A stretch of 64,000 nt of DNA from CAZNPU01 sp964575335 (GCA_964575335.1 CAZNPU010000005.1:79812-143811); one strand, 5' to 3'; shown: positions 9,076 to 18,039, numbered from the stretch's first letter. Made by a program: numbers and translations. The notes: generated by a model from the sequence alone, not told the origin.

Positions 9076-9945
9076 TCAGTCCTGCTGCGCGCTTGTGCTT
9101 GCGCTGCTGCTGGATACCGGCTCACCGCGGTCATCCGTGGCAGCGGCAGCGTCCGACGCCGGTTCAGTGCTGTCAGCCCGGAACTGGCTGCGTGCCGAAC
9201 GTCGGCGGGGCGCAGGTCCGGTTGCCTGCTGTTGCTGATCGTCCGCGCCCTCGGCTGCGGCAGTGCGGCCGGCTTTGCCTTGGCGGATCGCGTCGGCGAT
9301 TTCGCGCACGATCACATCAATCGATCGCATGGAATCGTCATTGCCCGGAATGACGATGTCGCACATATCCGGATTGCCGTCTGTATCAACCAGGCACACG
9401 GTGGGAATGCCCAGGCTGCGAGCTTCGCGAAGCGCGTTGGCTTCCCGCGTCACGTCAACGACAAACAGCGCGCCCGGCAACTTGTTCATGTTGCGGATGC
9501 CCTGCAGGTTGCGGGTGATCTTGGCCTTTTCGCGGGCCAGCTGCGACTTCATCTTCTTGGAGTAGGTGTCGATTTCGCCTGAGGTTTCCAGATGCTCAAG
9601 CTCTTCCAGTCGCTTCAGGCGCTCGCGAATGGTGCGGAAGTTGGTCAACGTGCCGCCCAGCCATCGCTCGGTGACGTACGGCATGCCGACGTCTTGGGCA
9701 TTCTTCTCAATCGCGGCGCGGGCCTGACGCTTGGTGCCCACCAGGCAGACGTCCTTGCCTTCTGCCACGACGGAGGCGATGAACTTCTTCGCCAGCAGCA
9801 GTCCCTTGATGGTTTCACGAATATCAATGATGTGAATTTTGTTCCGCGTGCCGAAAATGTATGGACCCATCTTGGGGTTCCATCCGCTGCGGCGCTGGCC
9901 AAAGTGAATGCCAGCTTCGATGAGGTCTTTCACGAGCGATGCCAT
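9076..9945 (-). CDS. rpsB: 30S ribosomal protein S2 with low-complexity C-terminal tail
   Basis: Small-subunit ribosomal protein. LIEAGIHFGQRRSGWNPKM near the N-terminus and ERWLGGTLTNFRTI in the middle are S2 signatures, as are PGALFVVDVTREANALREA and GIPTVCLVDTDGNPD. The conserved fold ends near residue 225; about 65 further residues are rich in Ala, Ser, Gln, Asp and Arg (DDQQQQATGP, SSSSASTSAQQD) and look disordered. The gene heads the rpsB-tsf pair on the minus strand. Confidence 0.96.
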   Translation of the reverse strand: MASLVKDLIEAGIHFGQRRSGWNPKMGPYIFGTRNKIHIIDIRETIKGLLLAKKFIASVVAEGKDVCLVGTKRQARAAIEKNAQDVGMPYVTERWLGGTLTNFRTIRERLKRLEELEHLETSGEIDTYSKKMKSQLAREKAKITRNLQGIRNMNKLPGALFVVDVTREANALREARSLGIPTVCLVDTDGNPDMCDIVIPGNDDSMRSIDVIVREIADAIRQGKAGRTAAAEGADDQQQQATGPAPRRRSARSQFRADSTEPASDAAAATDDRGEPVSSSSASTSAQQD

Positions 9946-10324
9946 GGCGAGCCTTTCATCAGCGACACCGACGGTACGGACAGTGGAGCCAGATCGCTCC
10001 CAAGCAATCCGGCCCGCCCGTGTGAGGGCGCTTGTGGGTGGAGCGAGGGTATCAATACGCTCCGGATTCCTTACCTACAGGATACGAAGCTCAACGTGCA
10101 CCGCCCACTGCAGCGGTGACATTGAGTTGCTCTAACCGACAGAGCGAAAGGGCAAGTGTACTCTGTTGTGGCTGGCAGAGCAAGACAGCCGCAAAACAGT
10201 TGGCACAAAACGCCCGCTTCAGCGGATAAGGCAATCTGAAAAATCCGGATGATCCCGGGGGGATCTGAGGGGAACTAGGGGATTCAGCTTCGTGCGGGCA
10301 GGGGACGGGGTGGCGATAACGAGG
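9946..10324. other. Leader of rpsB and trailer of pyrC
   Basis: This non-coding stretch holds the 5' leader of rpsB and a likely pyrC terminator at 10237-10265. I see no gene. An rpsB leader RNA bound by S2 would be expected here in some phyla, but I cannot identify a known motif. Confidence 0.4.
10237..10265 (-). terminator. Possible intrinsic terminator of pyrC
   Basis: GATCCC and GGGATC form a six-pair stem with a three-base loop. On the minus strand a short spacer and five T follow. The distance from stem to T-run makes it imperfect. Confidence 0.45.
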
Positions 10325-11683
10325 TTAGGGCGTGACGGACTTGGACCGGGCTGAAACGGAACCTGCAGCTCGGAGAAGACGCACATGCCCGGCCACGATC
10401 GTGGCGATGGCCCGGCCGGCCACGTTCCAGCCGTCAAACGGACAATTGCGGCCGGTTGTGGCGAACTCCTCGGCGTTGATGGTCCACTGCAGTTCGGGGT
10501 CGATTACTGTCACATCCGCAGGCAGGCCAACCGCCAGCCGGCCTATGCCGCGGCTGTCCAACCCCAGCAACCGGGCTGGATTGATCGTCATCATCGCCAG
10601 CATGGCGGGCCAATCCAATACGCCGTCGGCAATCAGCGCCTTGGCGTACAGCGGCAAGGCACAGTCAAGCCCGACGATGCCGAACGATGCCGAGGCGAAA
10701 TCAGTCGCCTTGCTCTCAAGCGGATGCGGAGCATGATCCGTCGCCAGTATGGTGATCGTTCTGTCCGCCACCGCCTGCTTGAGCTGATCGATGTCGCGCT
10801 GCGTGCGCAGCGGGGGGTTCATCTTGGCGTTGGTGTCGTAATCGCGGCAGGCATCTTCGGTCAGCAGCAGATGATGCGGGCTGACCTCGCCGGTGACGGG
10901 CTGGCCCTGCGCCTGGGCCTGGCGAATGATCTGCGCTGATTCGCCGCTGGAAAGGTGCTGGGCGTGATAGCGGCAGCCGATGTTGCGGTTCAGGCGGATG
11001 TCGCGCTCGATGATGATTTCTTCCGCCACGGCAGGCCAGCCGCCCAGGCCGAGCTTGATCGCCAATGCCCCAGCGTTCATGACGCCGCCACGGGTAAGCG
11101 ACGGCTCCTGGCAATGCTGCATGAAAACCGAGTTGCACGCAGCGACCATGCGCAAGGCCCGCTGCATGAGGCCGGCGTCGGCAATGACATCGCCATCATC
11201 TGAAAATGCGACCGCACCGGCCCGAGCCATTGAACCGATTTCCGCCAGCTCTTCGCCCTTGCGGCCTTTGGTCGCACAGCCGACAACAAACACCCGCGCC
11301 CCGTTGGCCAATTGTGCTTTGTGGTGGACGAATTCAACCCATGCTGCGGAATCAAGGGCCGGCTGGGTATTGGGCATGCAGCAGACGGTGGTGAATCCGC
11401 CGTTGATCGCGCTGGCTGATCCGGTGGCGATGGTTTCCTGATGCGTTGTGCTCGGCTCACGAAAATGAACGTGAATGTCAACCAGCCCGGGGGCGACGAT
11501 GCAGCCTTCAGCGTCAATGACCTGCAGCTCGTGCGACAGTTCATGCACAGCAGAAGCCAGAGCGCCCGGCGATGTGCTGATTTCACGCACAAGGCCATCA
11601 GCGATCAGAACATCAGCGGTCTGATCGAACCCGCTGGCCGGGTCTATCACGCGGCCGCCTTGAATAAGCAGGTGAGCAGGCAT
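10325..11683 (-). CDS. pyrC: Dihydroorotase
   Basis: Zinc amidohydrolase that closes carbamoyl-aspartate to dihydroorotate in pyrimidine synthesis. GLVDIHVHFREP near residue 65 carries the metal-binding HxH and substrate Arg. GEVSPHHLLLTED contributes metal-binding His, and LATDHAPHPLESK gives the catalytic Asp. With 452 residues it belongs to the class I (pyrC type common outside gamma-proteobacteria) group. The C-terminal motif GLPADVTVIDPELQWTI is typical of amidohydrolases. The next gene on the same strand is 32 bases upstream (11716), so they may be cotranscribed. Confidence 0.95.
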   Translation of the reverse strand: MPAHLLIQGGRVIDPASGFDQTADVLIADGLVREISTSPGALASAVHELSHELQVIDAEGCIVAPGLVDIHVHFREPSTTHQETIATGSASAINGGFTTVCCMPNTQPALDSAAWVEFVHHKAQLANGARVFVVGCATKGRKGEELAEIGSMARAGAVAFSDDGDVIADAGLMQRALRMVAACNSVFMQHCQEPSLTRGGVMNAGALAIKLGLGGWPAVAEEIIIERDIRLNRNIGCRYHAQHLSSGESAQIIRQAQAQGQPVTGEVSPHHLLLTEDACRDYDTNAKMNPPLRTQRDIDQLKQAVADRTITILATDHAPHPLESKATDFASASFGIVGLDCALPLYAKALIADGVLDWPAMLAMMTINPARLLGLDSRGIGRLAVGLPADVTVIDPELQWTINAEEFATTGRNCPFDGWNVAGRAIATIVAGHVRLLRAAGSVSARSKSVTP

Positions 11684-11715
11684 GAGGGTGTTGATGTCGG
11701 CGTTCTTGTCAGACG

Positions 11716-12231
11716 TTATTCCGTGTGAGGCTTCTCAAGCCCGAAGCCTTTGATGAGCACTGAATCGGCGTAAAAGGTGATGCGCTCCTGGGGTTCAGTG
11801 ATCATGGCAATTTCCTGAGCGCTTCGGCCTGCATCTTCAGCGATGTGGCGCAAAGCATCAACGCTGAACACGCTCCGTTCGACCCAGCCGTGCACAATGA
11901 CCTCACGACCGGCGGCATTACGCGGCACGAAGAAGCTGTGATCCTTGCACATCACGAACACTTCATCGCCATGCTCATCGCGCAGCGTCATCCAGCAGCC
12001 TTTGTGCAGGCAGACTTCGATGATGGTGCCGCGGAGCACAGTGTCTTTTTCGTCGCCGGCCAAAGTGCTGATGGCTACCGGCTTAGCTGTCGTTTCAACC
12101 TTCTCGCCGTAGTGATTCCAGCCGAATCCCCGGGCCATGGTGTTGTTGTTGGCGCTGGACTGGCAACCAACTTGTGCGAAAAGACATGCTGCAAGAATCA
12201 GGGCAAGGCTTCGAACGGTGCAGTTCATCAT
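11716..12231 (-). CDS. DUF4920-like lipoprotein
   Basis: Predicted lipoprotein of 171 residues. I start at the ATG at 12231, which has AGGAGA upstream and opens with MMNCTVRSLALILAA followed by the lipobox QVGC. The mature part contains VLRGTIIEVCLHKGCWMTL and EVFVMCKDHSFFVP, resembling the DUF4920 family of small periplasmic or surface proteins. Two cysteines of the CxxKGCW stretch and one near VMCK could bind metal. Its biochemical role is unknown. It may be cotranscribed with dihydroorotase, but no pyrimidine role is implied. Confidence 0.75.
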   Translation of the reverse strand: MMNCTVRSLALILAACLFAQVGCQSSANNNTMARGFGWNHYGEKVETTAKPVAISTLAGDEKDTVLRGTIIEVCLHKGCWMTLRDEHGDEVFVMCKDHSFFVPRNAAGREVIVHGWVERSVFSVDALRHIAEDAGRSAQEIAMITEPQERITFYADSVLIKGFGLEKPHTE

Positions 12232-12301
12232 TGGCAATCTCCTGGAAAGTTCATCCGTGGCCTTGGCGGAGTGTAGCAGCAAGCGCGATGATCCAAAACG
12301 A

Positions 12302-12332
12302 CATCGCCCACCGCGATGAACGGTGGGCGATG
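12302..12332 (-). terminator. Intrinsic terminator of the Cys-rich lipoprotein gene
   Basis: A perfect 12-pair stem (CATCGCCCACCG / CGGTGGGCGATG) with a seven-base loop is followed on the minus strand by a four-T run. It lies between the gene ending at 12380 and the next minus-strand start at 12231. Confidence 0.65.
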
Positions 12333-12379
12333 CATGAATCAACGTGATTGAGAGCGATCTAAGAATGAGTCAAAACAAC

Positions 12380-12745
12380 TCAGTTCTTGGTGCAGCTGCT
12401 CTTCTTGGTGCAGCATTCCTTCTTGTCGCCCATCGCGCCCAATGAGGCGCCAGCGGCCTTGCTCTTGCAGCAACCGCTCTTCTCGCCGACGGCGCCCATC
12501 GAGGCGTCAGCAGCCTTGTTCTTGCAGCAGCCGCTCTTCTCGCCAACGGCGCCCATGGCAGCCTTGTCAGCGCAGCAGGCCTTGTCGCTGCAGTTCTTCG
12601 CGCAATTCTTCCCGCAGTCCTTCTCGCAGCTCTTGCTGCACTCACCGACAGCGCCGGGAGCGACGGCGGAGGACTTGTTGGTGCTCTGGCAGCCGACGAT
12701 GGCGACGAGACAACAGACTGCGACGAGGTTCAGGATGGTTTTCAT
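12380..12745 (-). CDS. Cysteine-rich repeat lipoprotein
   Basis: Predicted lipoprotein of 121 residues starting at the ATG at 12745, eight bases after GAGGAG. The signal MKTILNLVAVCCLVAIVGC ends in a clear lipobox. The mature protein first has four spaced cysteines (CSKSCEKDCGKNC), then three degenerate copies of an 18-residue unit of the form GAVGEKSGCCKNKAADAS, each with a CC pair, and ends CCTKKSSCTKN. It is rich in Lys and Cys, suggesting metal or thiol chemistry at the cell surface, but I know no function. It is followed by an intrinsic terminator and looks monocistronic. Confidence 0.75.
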   Translation of the reverse strand: MKTILNLVAVCCLVAIVGCQSTNKSSAVAPGAVGECSKSCEKDCGKNCAKNCSDKACCADKAAMGAVGEKSGCCKNKAADASMGAVGEKSGCCKSKAAGASLGAMGDKKECCTKKSSCTKN

Positions 12746-13008
12746 TGTTCTGGACTCCTCCAAGGGACCCGGGATGCCGGGGCCGCGTTTGAAATGAATG
12801 ATGGCGTAACGCACGCTGTGCTGGTGCACAATCCGAGCAAACGGATTGTACGGGCTGAACATGCCGGCTGGACCGGCTTATTCCCCCAAAATGGCTGTTT
12901 TTGATGCAAATGTCAATTGCCGCTCCGCTCCGGATGTTCTGCTGTGATGGATTTGTCCAACGACCGCATTGAGCCAGAATTGCATCGGTAGTCAAGATGA
13001 GGGGGGAT

Positions 13009-13176
13009 TTACCGCGGAGAACGCGGAGAGCGCGGAGATGGGAATAGATGTGAATTGCTGCACAAAGCATTGACTGATCCGATCATCCAAGTTGCGATCG
13101 ACAGCATCGTGCATCGAACACTGACACAACCCTTACCCCTCATCCTTCTCCGCGTGCTCCGCGCTCTCCGCGGTAA
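13009..13176. repeat. Dispersed element, copy A (inverted CGCGGAG ends)
   Basis: The left end reads TTACCGCGGAGAACGCGGAG and the right end is an inverted version (CTCCGCGCTCTCCGCGGTAA). The interior of about 100 bases is homologous, in reverse orientation, to the interior of the copy at 19727-19890 (for example GGAATAGATGTGAATTGCTG against GGAATGGATGTGAATTGCTG). No open reading frame is credible, so it is a small non-autonomous mobile or structural element. Confidence 0.8.
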
Positions 13177-13217
13177 GAAGTTTGTTCGACCCAAACGCCT
13201 CCCTAGAATCTGGCGAG

Positions 13218-14588
13218 ATGTCCGCATTGCCCGATAACCCGTCACCCCAGCCGCCCGATGCTCTCGAAAAGCTGGCTGAAAAGGCCCGATCGCTACCCGC
13301 TGCGCCTGGGGTATACCTCATGAAGGATGCTCAGGGCCGGGTGATATACGTCGGCAAGGCCGCCTCGCTGCGCAACCGCGTGGGATCCTATTTCGTGCCC
13401 TCAGCTGACCTTGGGCCGAAGAAGCAGCGGATGCTGAACATCGTGGCTGACTTCGACGTCATCGAATGCGAGGGCGAATGGGAAGCCCTGCTGATGGAAA
13501 GTCGGCTCATCAAGGACATTCGTCCGCGGTTCAATGTCCGGCTGGTGGATGACAAGACCTTTCCCTATCTCGCGATCACCATGCGCGATGAGTTTCCGGG
13601 GGTGTATATCACACGCACGCCCAGCGATCCTGCGTTCAAGGGGGCTCGGATTTTCGGACCGTTCACTTCCGTCAGCTCGCTTCGCAATGCGGTGCAACTC
13701 CTGCAGCGCGTCTTCAAGTATCGCACCTGCACGCTGGACATTCATGCGGATGATCCGAAGAACCAGCATTTTCGGCCGTGCCTGCTTCACGCCATCGATC
13801 AATGCACAGCTCCATGCGCGAATCGAATCTCGCGTGAGCAGTACGAAGCCGACATCAATCGTTTCGTGCGGTTTTTGTCATCCAAGCGCAGCGTGATGCT
13901 GCGCGAGATGCGCAGCGAAATGGAAGCTGCAGCCAAAGCGCTGAACTTTGAGAAAGCAGCGGTCTTGCGCGATCAGATCGCTGCAATCGAGAAACTCGAT
14001 CAGCGTGAAAAGCGCAGACTCAGCGGCGAAGCGGAGTGGCAGCCGGAAGTTACAGTGTTTGCGACCGATCCCGCTGCAGCCTTGCGGTCGCTGCAGCGTA
14101 CGCTGGGACTGGATTCGCCGATCCGTTGCATGGAGGCGATCGACATTGCCCATCTGGGCGGTGGAGAGACGGTCGGCTCAAAGGTGTGCTTCATCGACGG
14201 CCGCCCGTTCAAAGACGGCTACCGGCGATACCGCATCAAAACTGCGACAAACGACGATTACATGTCGATTCGCGAAGTCGTGAGCCGACGCTATCGCGAA
14301 GCGGGAGAGGGCAACGAACTGTACCCCGATGTGATTCTCATCGATGGCGGACTCGGTCAGTTGCATGCTGCGCTGGAGGCGTTCGAACAGTTACAGGTCA
14401 AGCCGCCCATGGTGATCAGCCTGGCGAAGAAGGAAGAGCTGATCTACGTGCAGCAGCGATCGGAACCGATCAGGCTCGGGCGGGAAAATCCCGGGTTGCG
14501 ATTGTGCCAGGCCATACGCGATGAGGCGCACCGATTCGCACAGCACTACCACCATATTCTGCGGCGAAAAAGCATCCTTGAAGAATGA
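13218..14588 (+). CDS. uvrC: Excinuclease ABC subunit C, compact form lacking the C-terminal HhH domain
   Basis: Dual-incision nuclease of nucleotide excision repair. The N-terminal GIY-YIG domain (GVYLMKDAQGRVIYVGKA, about residues 31-50) makes the 3' cut. A UVR motif (AKALNFEKAAVLRDQI, near residue 235) contacts UvrB. The RNase H-like domain from about residue 300 keeps IDIAHLGG, VILIDGG and DEAHRFA, which hold the Asp, Asp and His used for the 5' cut. The protein ends directly after ILRRKSILEE, where full UvrC continues into tandem helix-hairpin-helix motifs, and the segment of about 140 residues that usually separates UVR from RNase H is nearly absent. It has 457 residues against about 600. 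No frameshifted remainder is visible downstream. Confidence 0.9.
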   Translation: MSALPDNPSPQPPDALEKLAEKARSLPAAPGVYLMKDAQGRVIYVGKAASLRNRVGSYFVPSADLGPKKQRMLNIVADFDVIECEGEWEALLMESRLIKDIRPRFNVRLVDDKTFPYLAITMRDEFPGVYITRTPSDPAFKGARIFGPFTSVSSLRNAVQLLQRVFKYRTCTLDIHADDPKNQHFRPCLLHAIDQCTAPCANRISREQYEADINRFVRFLSSKRSVMLREMRSEMEAAAKALNFEKAAVLRDQIAAIEKLDQREKRRLSGEAEWQPEVTVFATDPAAALRSLQRTLGLDSPIRCMEAIDIAHLGGGETVGSKVCFIDGRPFKDGYRRYRIKTATNDDYMSIREVVSRRYREAGEGNELYPDVILIDGGLGQLHAALEAFEQLQVKPPMVISLAKKEELIYVQQRSEPIRLGRENPGLRLCQAIRDEAHRFAQHYHHILRRKSILEE

Positions 14589-14651
14589 TCTCACGCTGCA
14601 TGCGATGCGTGAAAAGTCATTGCGCGAAAGTTGCTTCAGCGCCAGACCTGT

Positions 14652-14674
14652 TCGCTTTCGAAATCGCTTTCGAA
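14652..14674. repeat. Short tandem repeat after uvrC
   Basis: TCGCTTTCGAA occurs twice, one base apart. It has no assigned role. Confidence 0.4.
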
Positions 14675-14705
14675 GCGCGTCTCTGTTTCATTCCATATTT
14701 GGAAA

Positions 14706-14761
14706 GAAAAAGACAGCGGACACGGAGGCGTGTGCGAGGGCGGGAATGCCTCCATGTCCGC
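14706..14761 (-). terminator. Intrinsic terminator of the TPR lipoprotein gene
   Basis: GCGGACACGGAGGC and GCCTCCATGTCCGC pair over 14 positions with one mismatch. On the minus strand the stem runs straight into CTTTTTCTTT. It lies 57 bases past the stop of the TPR gene. Confidence 0.85.
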
Positions 14762-14817
14762 TGCGGATCAAAGCAATAGGTTCATGATGAGCAATCAGCA
14801 ATGCATGAAGGAAGGGA

Positions 14818-16575
14818 TCAATGAACCGGCCCCGGCTGGCAGTAGCACGATGATGTTGGCTTGACATCAGCGCGGCTCCACGCCTTGATTCGAGCGGCTG
14901 CAAACTGCTGCGCCGCATCCTGCTGATTCTGTGCGCGCAGGGCTTGTTCCAGACCGATCATTGCCCAGCCGTTGTTGGGATTGAGCCTGAGATCGTCGCG
15001 GTACACCTGCTCAGCCTCGGCGTAGCGGCCCACGCCCATCAGCAACGCTCCAAGGGCGTGGCGCACCGGCTGCATCCAACCCGGCGGCTCGTCGTACTTC
15101 AATGCGTCTTCAAGCTCAACGCCTTTGCGCAGGGCAGCAAACGCCTGGTCATAGTGGCCCTCTCGATACGCCAGCTCGCCGACGAGCATCTGCCTGGCGA
15201 TATTGATCACGTCATGGGCTTTGTTGTTGCCCGCCATCCAGTCATCGGGAACCAGCGCCGCTTCGCGATCAAATGCTTCGAGTTCCACCTGGGCTTCGCG
15301 CGTGCGGCCCAATGCGCTCAGTGCAACGCCTCGTGCGTAATGCCGCATGGCTCGACTAAAGTGGCGGAACGATTCCGGCTCCGGCTCATTGAGAATGTCC
15401 TCCCATCGACCGAAACGAATCATCACCTTGTACACCACCGGCATGAAGCCGTCCGCAATATGCGTATAGTTGCGCAGAAAGCTCGGCGGAATATCCGATT
15501 CCACCTCGCGCGCTGCCTGCATGGCGGTTTCGTAGCGGCCTTCCATCATGGCTGACCATGCCAGGAAGTGCATGTTGTGCACGTAATACAGACTGTAAAA
15601 ATCAGGCTCCGGCGCGACTGCAAAGTAGGCACGGTCGGCTGCGATCGCCCGTTCATTGGCGTCAGAGGCCTTGTCCCACATGCCCAGCCGCGCATAGATG
15701 TGAGCGGGCATGTGAACCAGATGCCCCGAACCGGGCACAAGATCGGTCAGCCGGTCAGCTGAGGCCAGCGCGCGCTCCGGCTGGCTCGAAGCCTCCATCG
15801 TATGAATGTAAAAGTGATTCGCGCCGGGATGATCGGGATACTGCGCAAGCACGCTCTCCAGTACCGCAACGATCTCCAGTGCGCGGCCTTTGGGCTGAAA
15901 ATCCTTCGTCCACAAATCCCACGGCTGAAGGTTCATCAGCGATTCAGCGAATAACGCCCCGACATCGGGATCGTTGGGGAACTGTTTCCACACCTGCTCC
16001 ATCGCATCGGCATACGCGCGATCCAAATGCGAACGATCCGCGGGGATTGGCCAGGCGTACCGTTGGGCGACTGCGTGAATCAACGCCTGCTCGACTGGGC
16101 TGGCGTGCTCAAGACGCGCAAGGGCCTGCTGTGTCGCCTCCCATGCCTGCCTGGATTGACGCTCGGTCATTTCCGGATTGTTGATGTGCAGGCCGCTGGC
16201 GTATGCAATGCCCCAGTACGCCATCGCACATGAAGGATCGATCTCCGCAGCGCGGCGGAACGAACGAATCGCCTCGTCATGGTTGAAGCCATAGAGCAGT
16301 TGAATGCCTTGGTTGAACCACATCTGAGCCTGTGGGGATGATGTTGTCACCGCTCGCCCGTACGCGCCAAAGCCGTCATACAGCCGCACATCGTTGTCAA
16401 CACTGCGATCATGGCTCACACTGACGCTGCTGGCCTGATTCAGAGTGCCGTCAGTTTGCTGCTGCGATTGGCAGCCGATCAGCATCAGCATCGCTGCTGC
16501 GATGCCCAGGCTGGCAGGCGCGGGAGCGATTCGTATCAGGCGACTGCGTGCATAGGCGTGTGTGGGAGCATGCAT
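14818..16575 (-). CDS. TPR repeat lipoprotein
   Basis: Protein of 585 residues whose N-terminus has a hydrophobic stretch ending LMLIGCQSQQQ, a lipobox. Tetratricopeptide-like repeats are visible, for example WFNQGIQLLYGFNHDEAIRSFRRAAEIDPSCAMAY near residue 85 (quoted in part: NHDEAIRSFRRAAEIDPS) and GVGRYAEAEQVYRDDLRLNP near residue 535. TPR solenoids bind proteins. The repeated HxxAH-like sites (NHFYIHTMEAS, HMPAHIYARLG) are frequent in this planctomycete/Bacteroidetes TPR family, but no catalysis is known. It stands alone and is followed by a strong terminator. Confidence 0.8.
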   Translation of the reverse strand: MHAPTHAYARSRLIRIAPAPASLGIAAAMLMLIGCQSQQQTDGTLNQASSVSVSHDRSVDNDVRLYDGFGAYGRAVTTSSPQAQMWFNQGIQLLYGFNHDEAIRSFRRAAEIDPSCAMAYWGIAYASGLHINNPEMTERQSRQAWEATQQALARLEHASPVEQALIHAVAQRYAWPIPADRSHLDRAYADAMEQVWKQFPNDPDVGALFAESLMNLQPWDLWTKDFQPKGRALEIVAVLESVLAQYPDHPGANHFYIHTMEASSQPERALASADRLTDLVPGSGHLVHMPAHIYARLGMWDKASDANERAIAADRAYFAVAPEPDFYSLYYVHNMHFLAWSAMMEGRYETAMQAAREVESDIPPSFLRNYTHIADGFMPVVYKVMIRFGRWEDILNEPEPESFRHFSRAMRHYARGVALSALGRTREAQVELEAFDREAALVPDDWMAGNNKAHDVINIARQMLVGELAYREGHYDQAFAALRKGVELEDALKYDEPPGWMQPVRHALGALLMGVGRYAEAEQVYRDDLRLNPNNGWAMIGLEQALRAQNQQDAAQQFAAARIKAWSRADVKPTSSCYCQPGPVH

Positions 16576-16886
16576 GATGAGTCTCCATAATTCTTCAGGA
16601 ACAGCATGCGATGCATCTGCATCGAATGTTGAATGTCACCTCGGGTGAATGAAGAGATAAGTGAATCGTGGGAGATGGATCGGCGTGTACGTACGGGAGG
16701 GCTTCGGCACGGTGTGCGAGACTTTCAAGATATATTTCACGCGCAGTGAATGCCAAATCCCACCTGACTTCAAAATAAATCGCATCGAATCGAAATGTTG
16801 GCCCCCAGCGCTGCCGATCAACCAGGCAAGCTGAGCCAGATGAGCGAATCAAGCCAGGCAAGCCAATCTCAGCATTCTTCCGTACC
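16576..16886. other. Intergenic region, no gene seen
   Basis: This gap lies between two divergently transcribed genes (TPR lipoprotein and DUF167 protein). It must hold their promoters, but I cannot mark convincing -35/-10 pairs. Confidence 0.35.
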
Positions 16887-17192
16887 ATGAGCTGTATGTC
16901 GTTGCGTATTGAACAGGTTGATGACAATGCGCTCTTGCTGTGGATCAAAGCAGTGCCCGGTGCATCGCGCGATCAGATTGCAGGCGTCATCGGCGACCGG
17001 TTGAAAGTCCGCATCAGCGCTCCGCCCGAAGCGGGCAAGGCCAATAAAGCCATTTGCGAACTCATCGCCCGGGCGCTCAAGCTCAAGCCGCGGCAGGTTC
17101 GCGTGGAAGTCGGTCCAGCCAGCGCGGAAAAAGTGCTGCGCATCGACGGCTCCAGCATGCAGGCCATTCAGCAACTGGCCCGCCGCGCGTAG
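16887..17192 (+). CDS. DUF167 (YggU) family protein
   Basis: Small protein of about 100 residues. VKAVPGASRDQI-type sequence (here IKAVPGASRDQIAGVIGDRL), APPEAGKANKAICELIA and VRVEVGPASAEKVLRIDG are the signature blocks of the DUF167/YggU fold. Its function is unknown; it is widespread in bacteria and often near pyrroline carboxylate reductase or YggT genes, neither of which is present here. The ATG at 16896 is an equally good start. Confidence 0.85.
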   Translation: MSCMSLRIEQVDDNALLLWIKAVPGASRDQIAGVIGDRLKVRISAPPEAGKANKAICELIARALKLKPRQVRVEVGPASAEKVLRIDGSSMQAIQQLARRA

Positions 17193-17230
17193 TGTCCCGG
17201 TTTTGGCGGGGGAGCATCGCTGTCGGTCAA

Positions 17231-17265
17231 TTCACCGCGGAGATCGCGGAGAACGTGGAGAGAAG
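17231..17265. repeat. Degenerate end of the CGCGGAG element, copy C
   Basis: TTCACCGCGGAGATCGCGGA matches the left end of copy B exactly, then diverges. The following 80 bases show only weak similarity to the interior and I see no clear right end, so this is a decayed or solo end. Confidence 0.6.
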
Positions 17266-17481
17266 CAGGATGATAGGGGGCGATCCGGGTGATCAGTCAG
17301 CCATCGAGCTTGTCAGGCTCTCCTTATCTCCCTGTCGCCCGCAAGCCGTCAATCAATCATGCATAGAGCGGAGAATCACGTCGCGGCTCATGGCGTGCAC
17401 GCCAGGGCGGCCCGAACCGTGCTATCATCCGCCCGAGGCTGCCGCGGGTTTCAGCGGCGCCAGGCAACAGGGAGTTTTACT

Positions 17482-17928
17482 GTGTCGACGCCGATGGCCA
17501 TGGAAGACAGGGATATTGACATTCAGGCACAAGCCGTAACGCGCGGGATTCTGCAGTCAGCGATGGAAGGCAAGCTGGTTCTTGAGGTTCCGCACACTGA
17601 TTACCAGCTGCATCTCGTGCCATCGGTGCCGGTGACGAGCATTGCCACGCCGCCGGGCAAACGCATCAAGGGCGTTATTCACGCCAAGGCGCTTCGCCTT
17701 TTCAAAGCCCATGGCGGGGGGCGTTTCATTGAGCCCATGATCGGCGAGCCGCGTCTTATCGCAGGCCGGGTGCTTGCCGTGGACGAGCCTCGCCGCCGCA
17801 TTTTGGTCGATGTGTCGGTGCCGATGTGGCTGACGCTCACGGACGATCAGCCTGCGGACCTGTTCCAGGTCGGAGACCTGGTCAACGGCACCGTCGAAAG
17901 CGGCACGCAGTTCACGCCCCTTTCATGA
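17482..17928 (+). CDS. Conserved hypothetical protein
   Basis: I do not recognise this protein of about 148 residues. The GTG at 17482 follows AGGGAG with good spacing, and the ATG at 17494 is an alternative. It reads as a soluble beta-rich protein: VLEVPHTDYQLHLVPSVPV, then RLIAGRVLAVDEPRRRILVDVSVPM and DLFQVGDLVNGTVESG. The last part resembles small beta-barrel (OB- or PilZ-like) domains, but no residue pattern settles this. Codon use is like the neighbours. No partner gene is close on the same strand. Confidence 0.6.
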   Translation: MSTPMAMEDRDIDIQAQAVTRGILQSAMEGKLVLEVPHTDYQLHLVPSVPVTSIATPPGKRIKGVIHAKALRLFKAHGGGRFIEPMIGEPRLIAGRVLAVDEPRRRILVDVSVPMWLTLTDDQPADLFQVGDLVNGTVESGTQFTPLS

Positions 17929-18039
17929 TGAGCCGGCAGTTGCCGCATCGCTCCGGGCTGAGGTGAGCGTGCGCAGCACTCACTCAAAGAGTGGGCAGAT
18001 GGATGCAGGCGGATTATTCCATGCGCACAGTTGCCTTGC

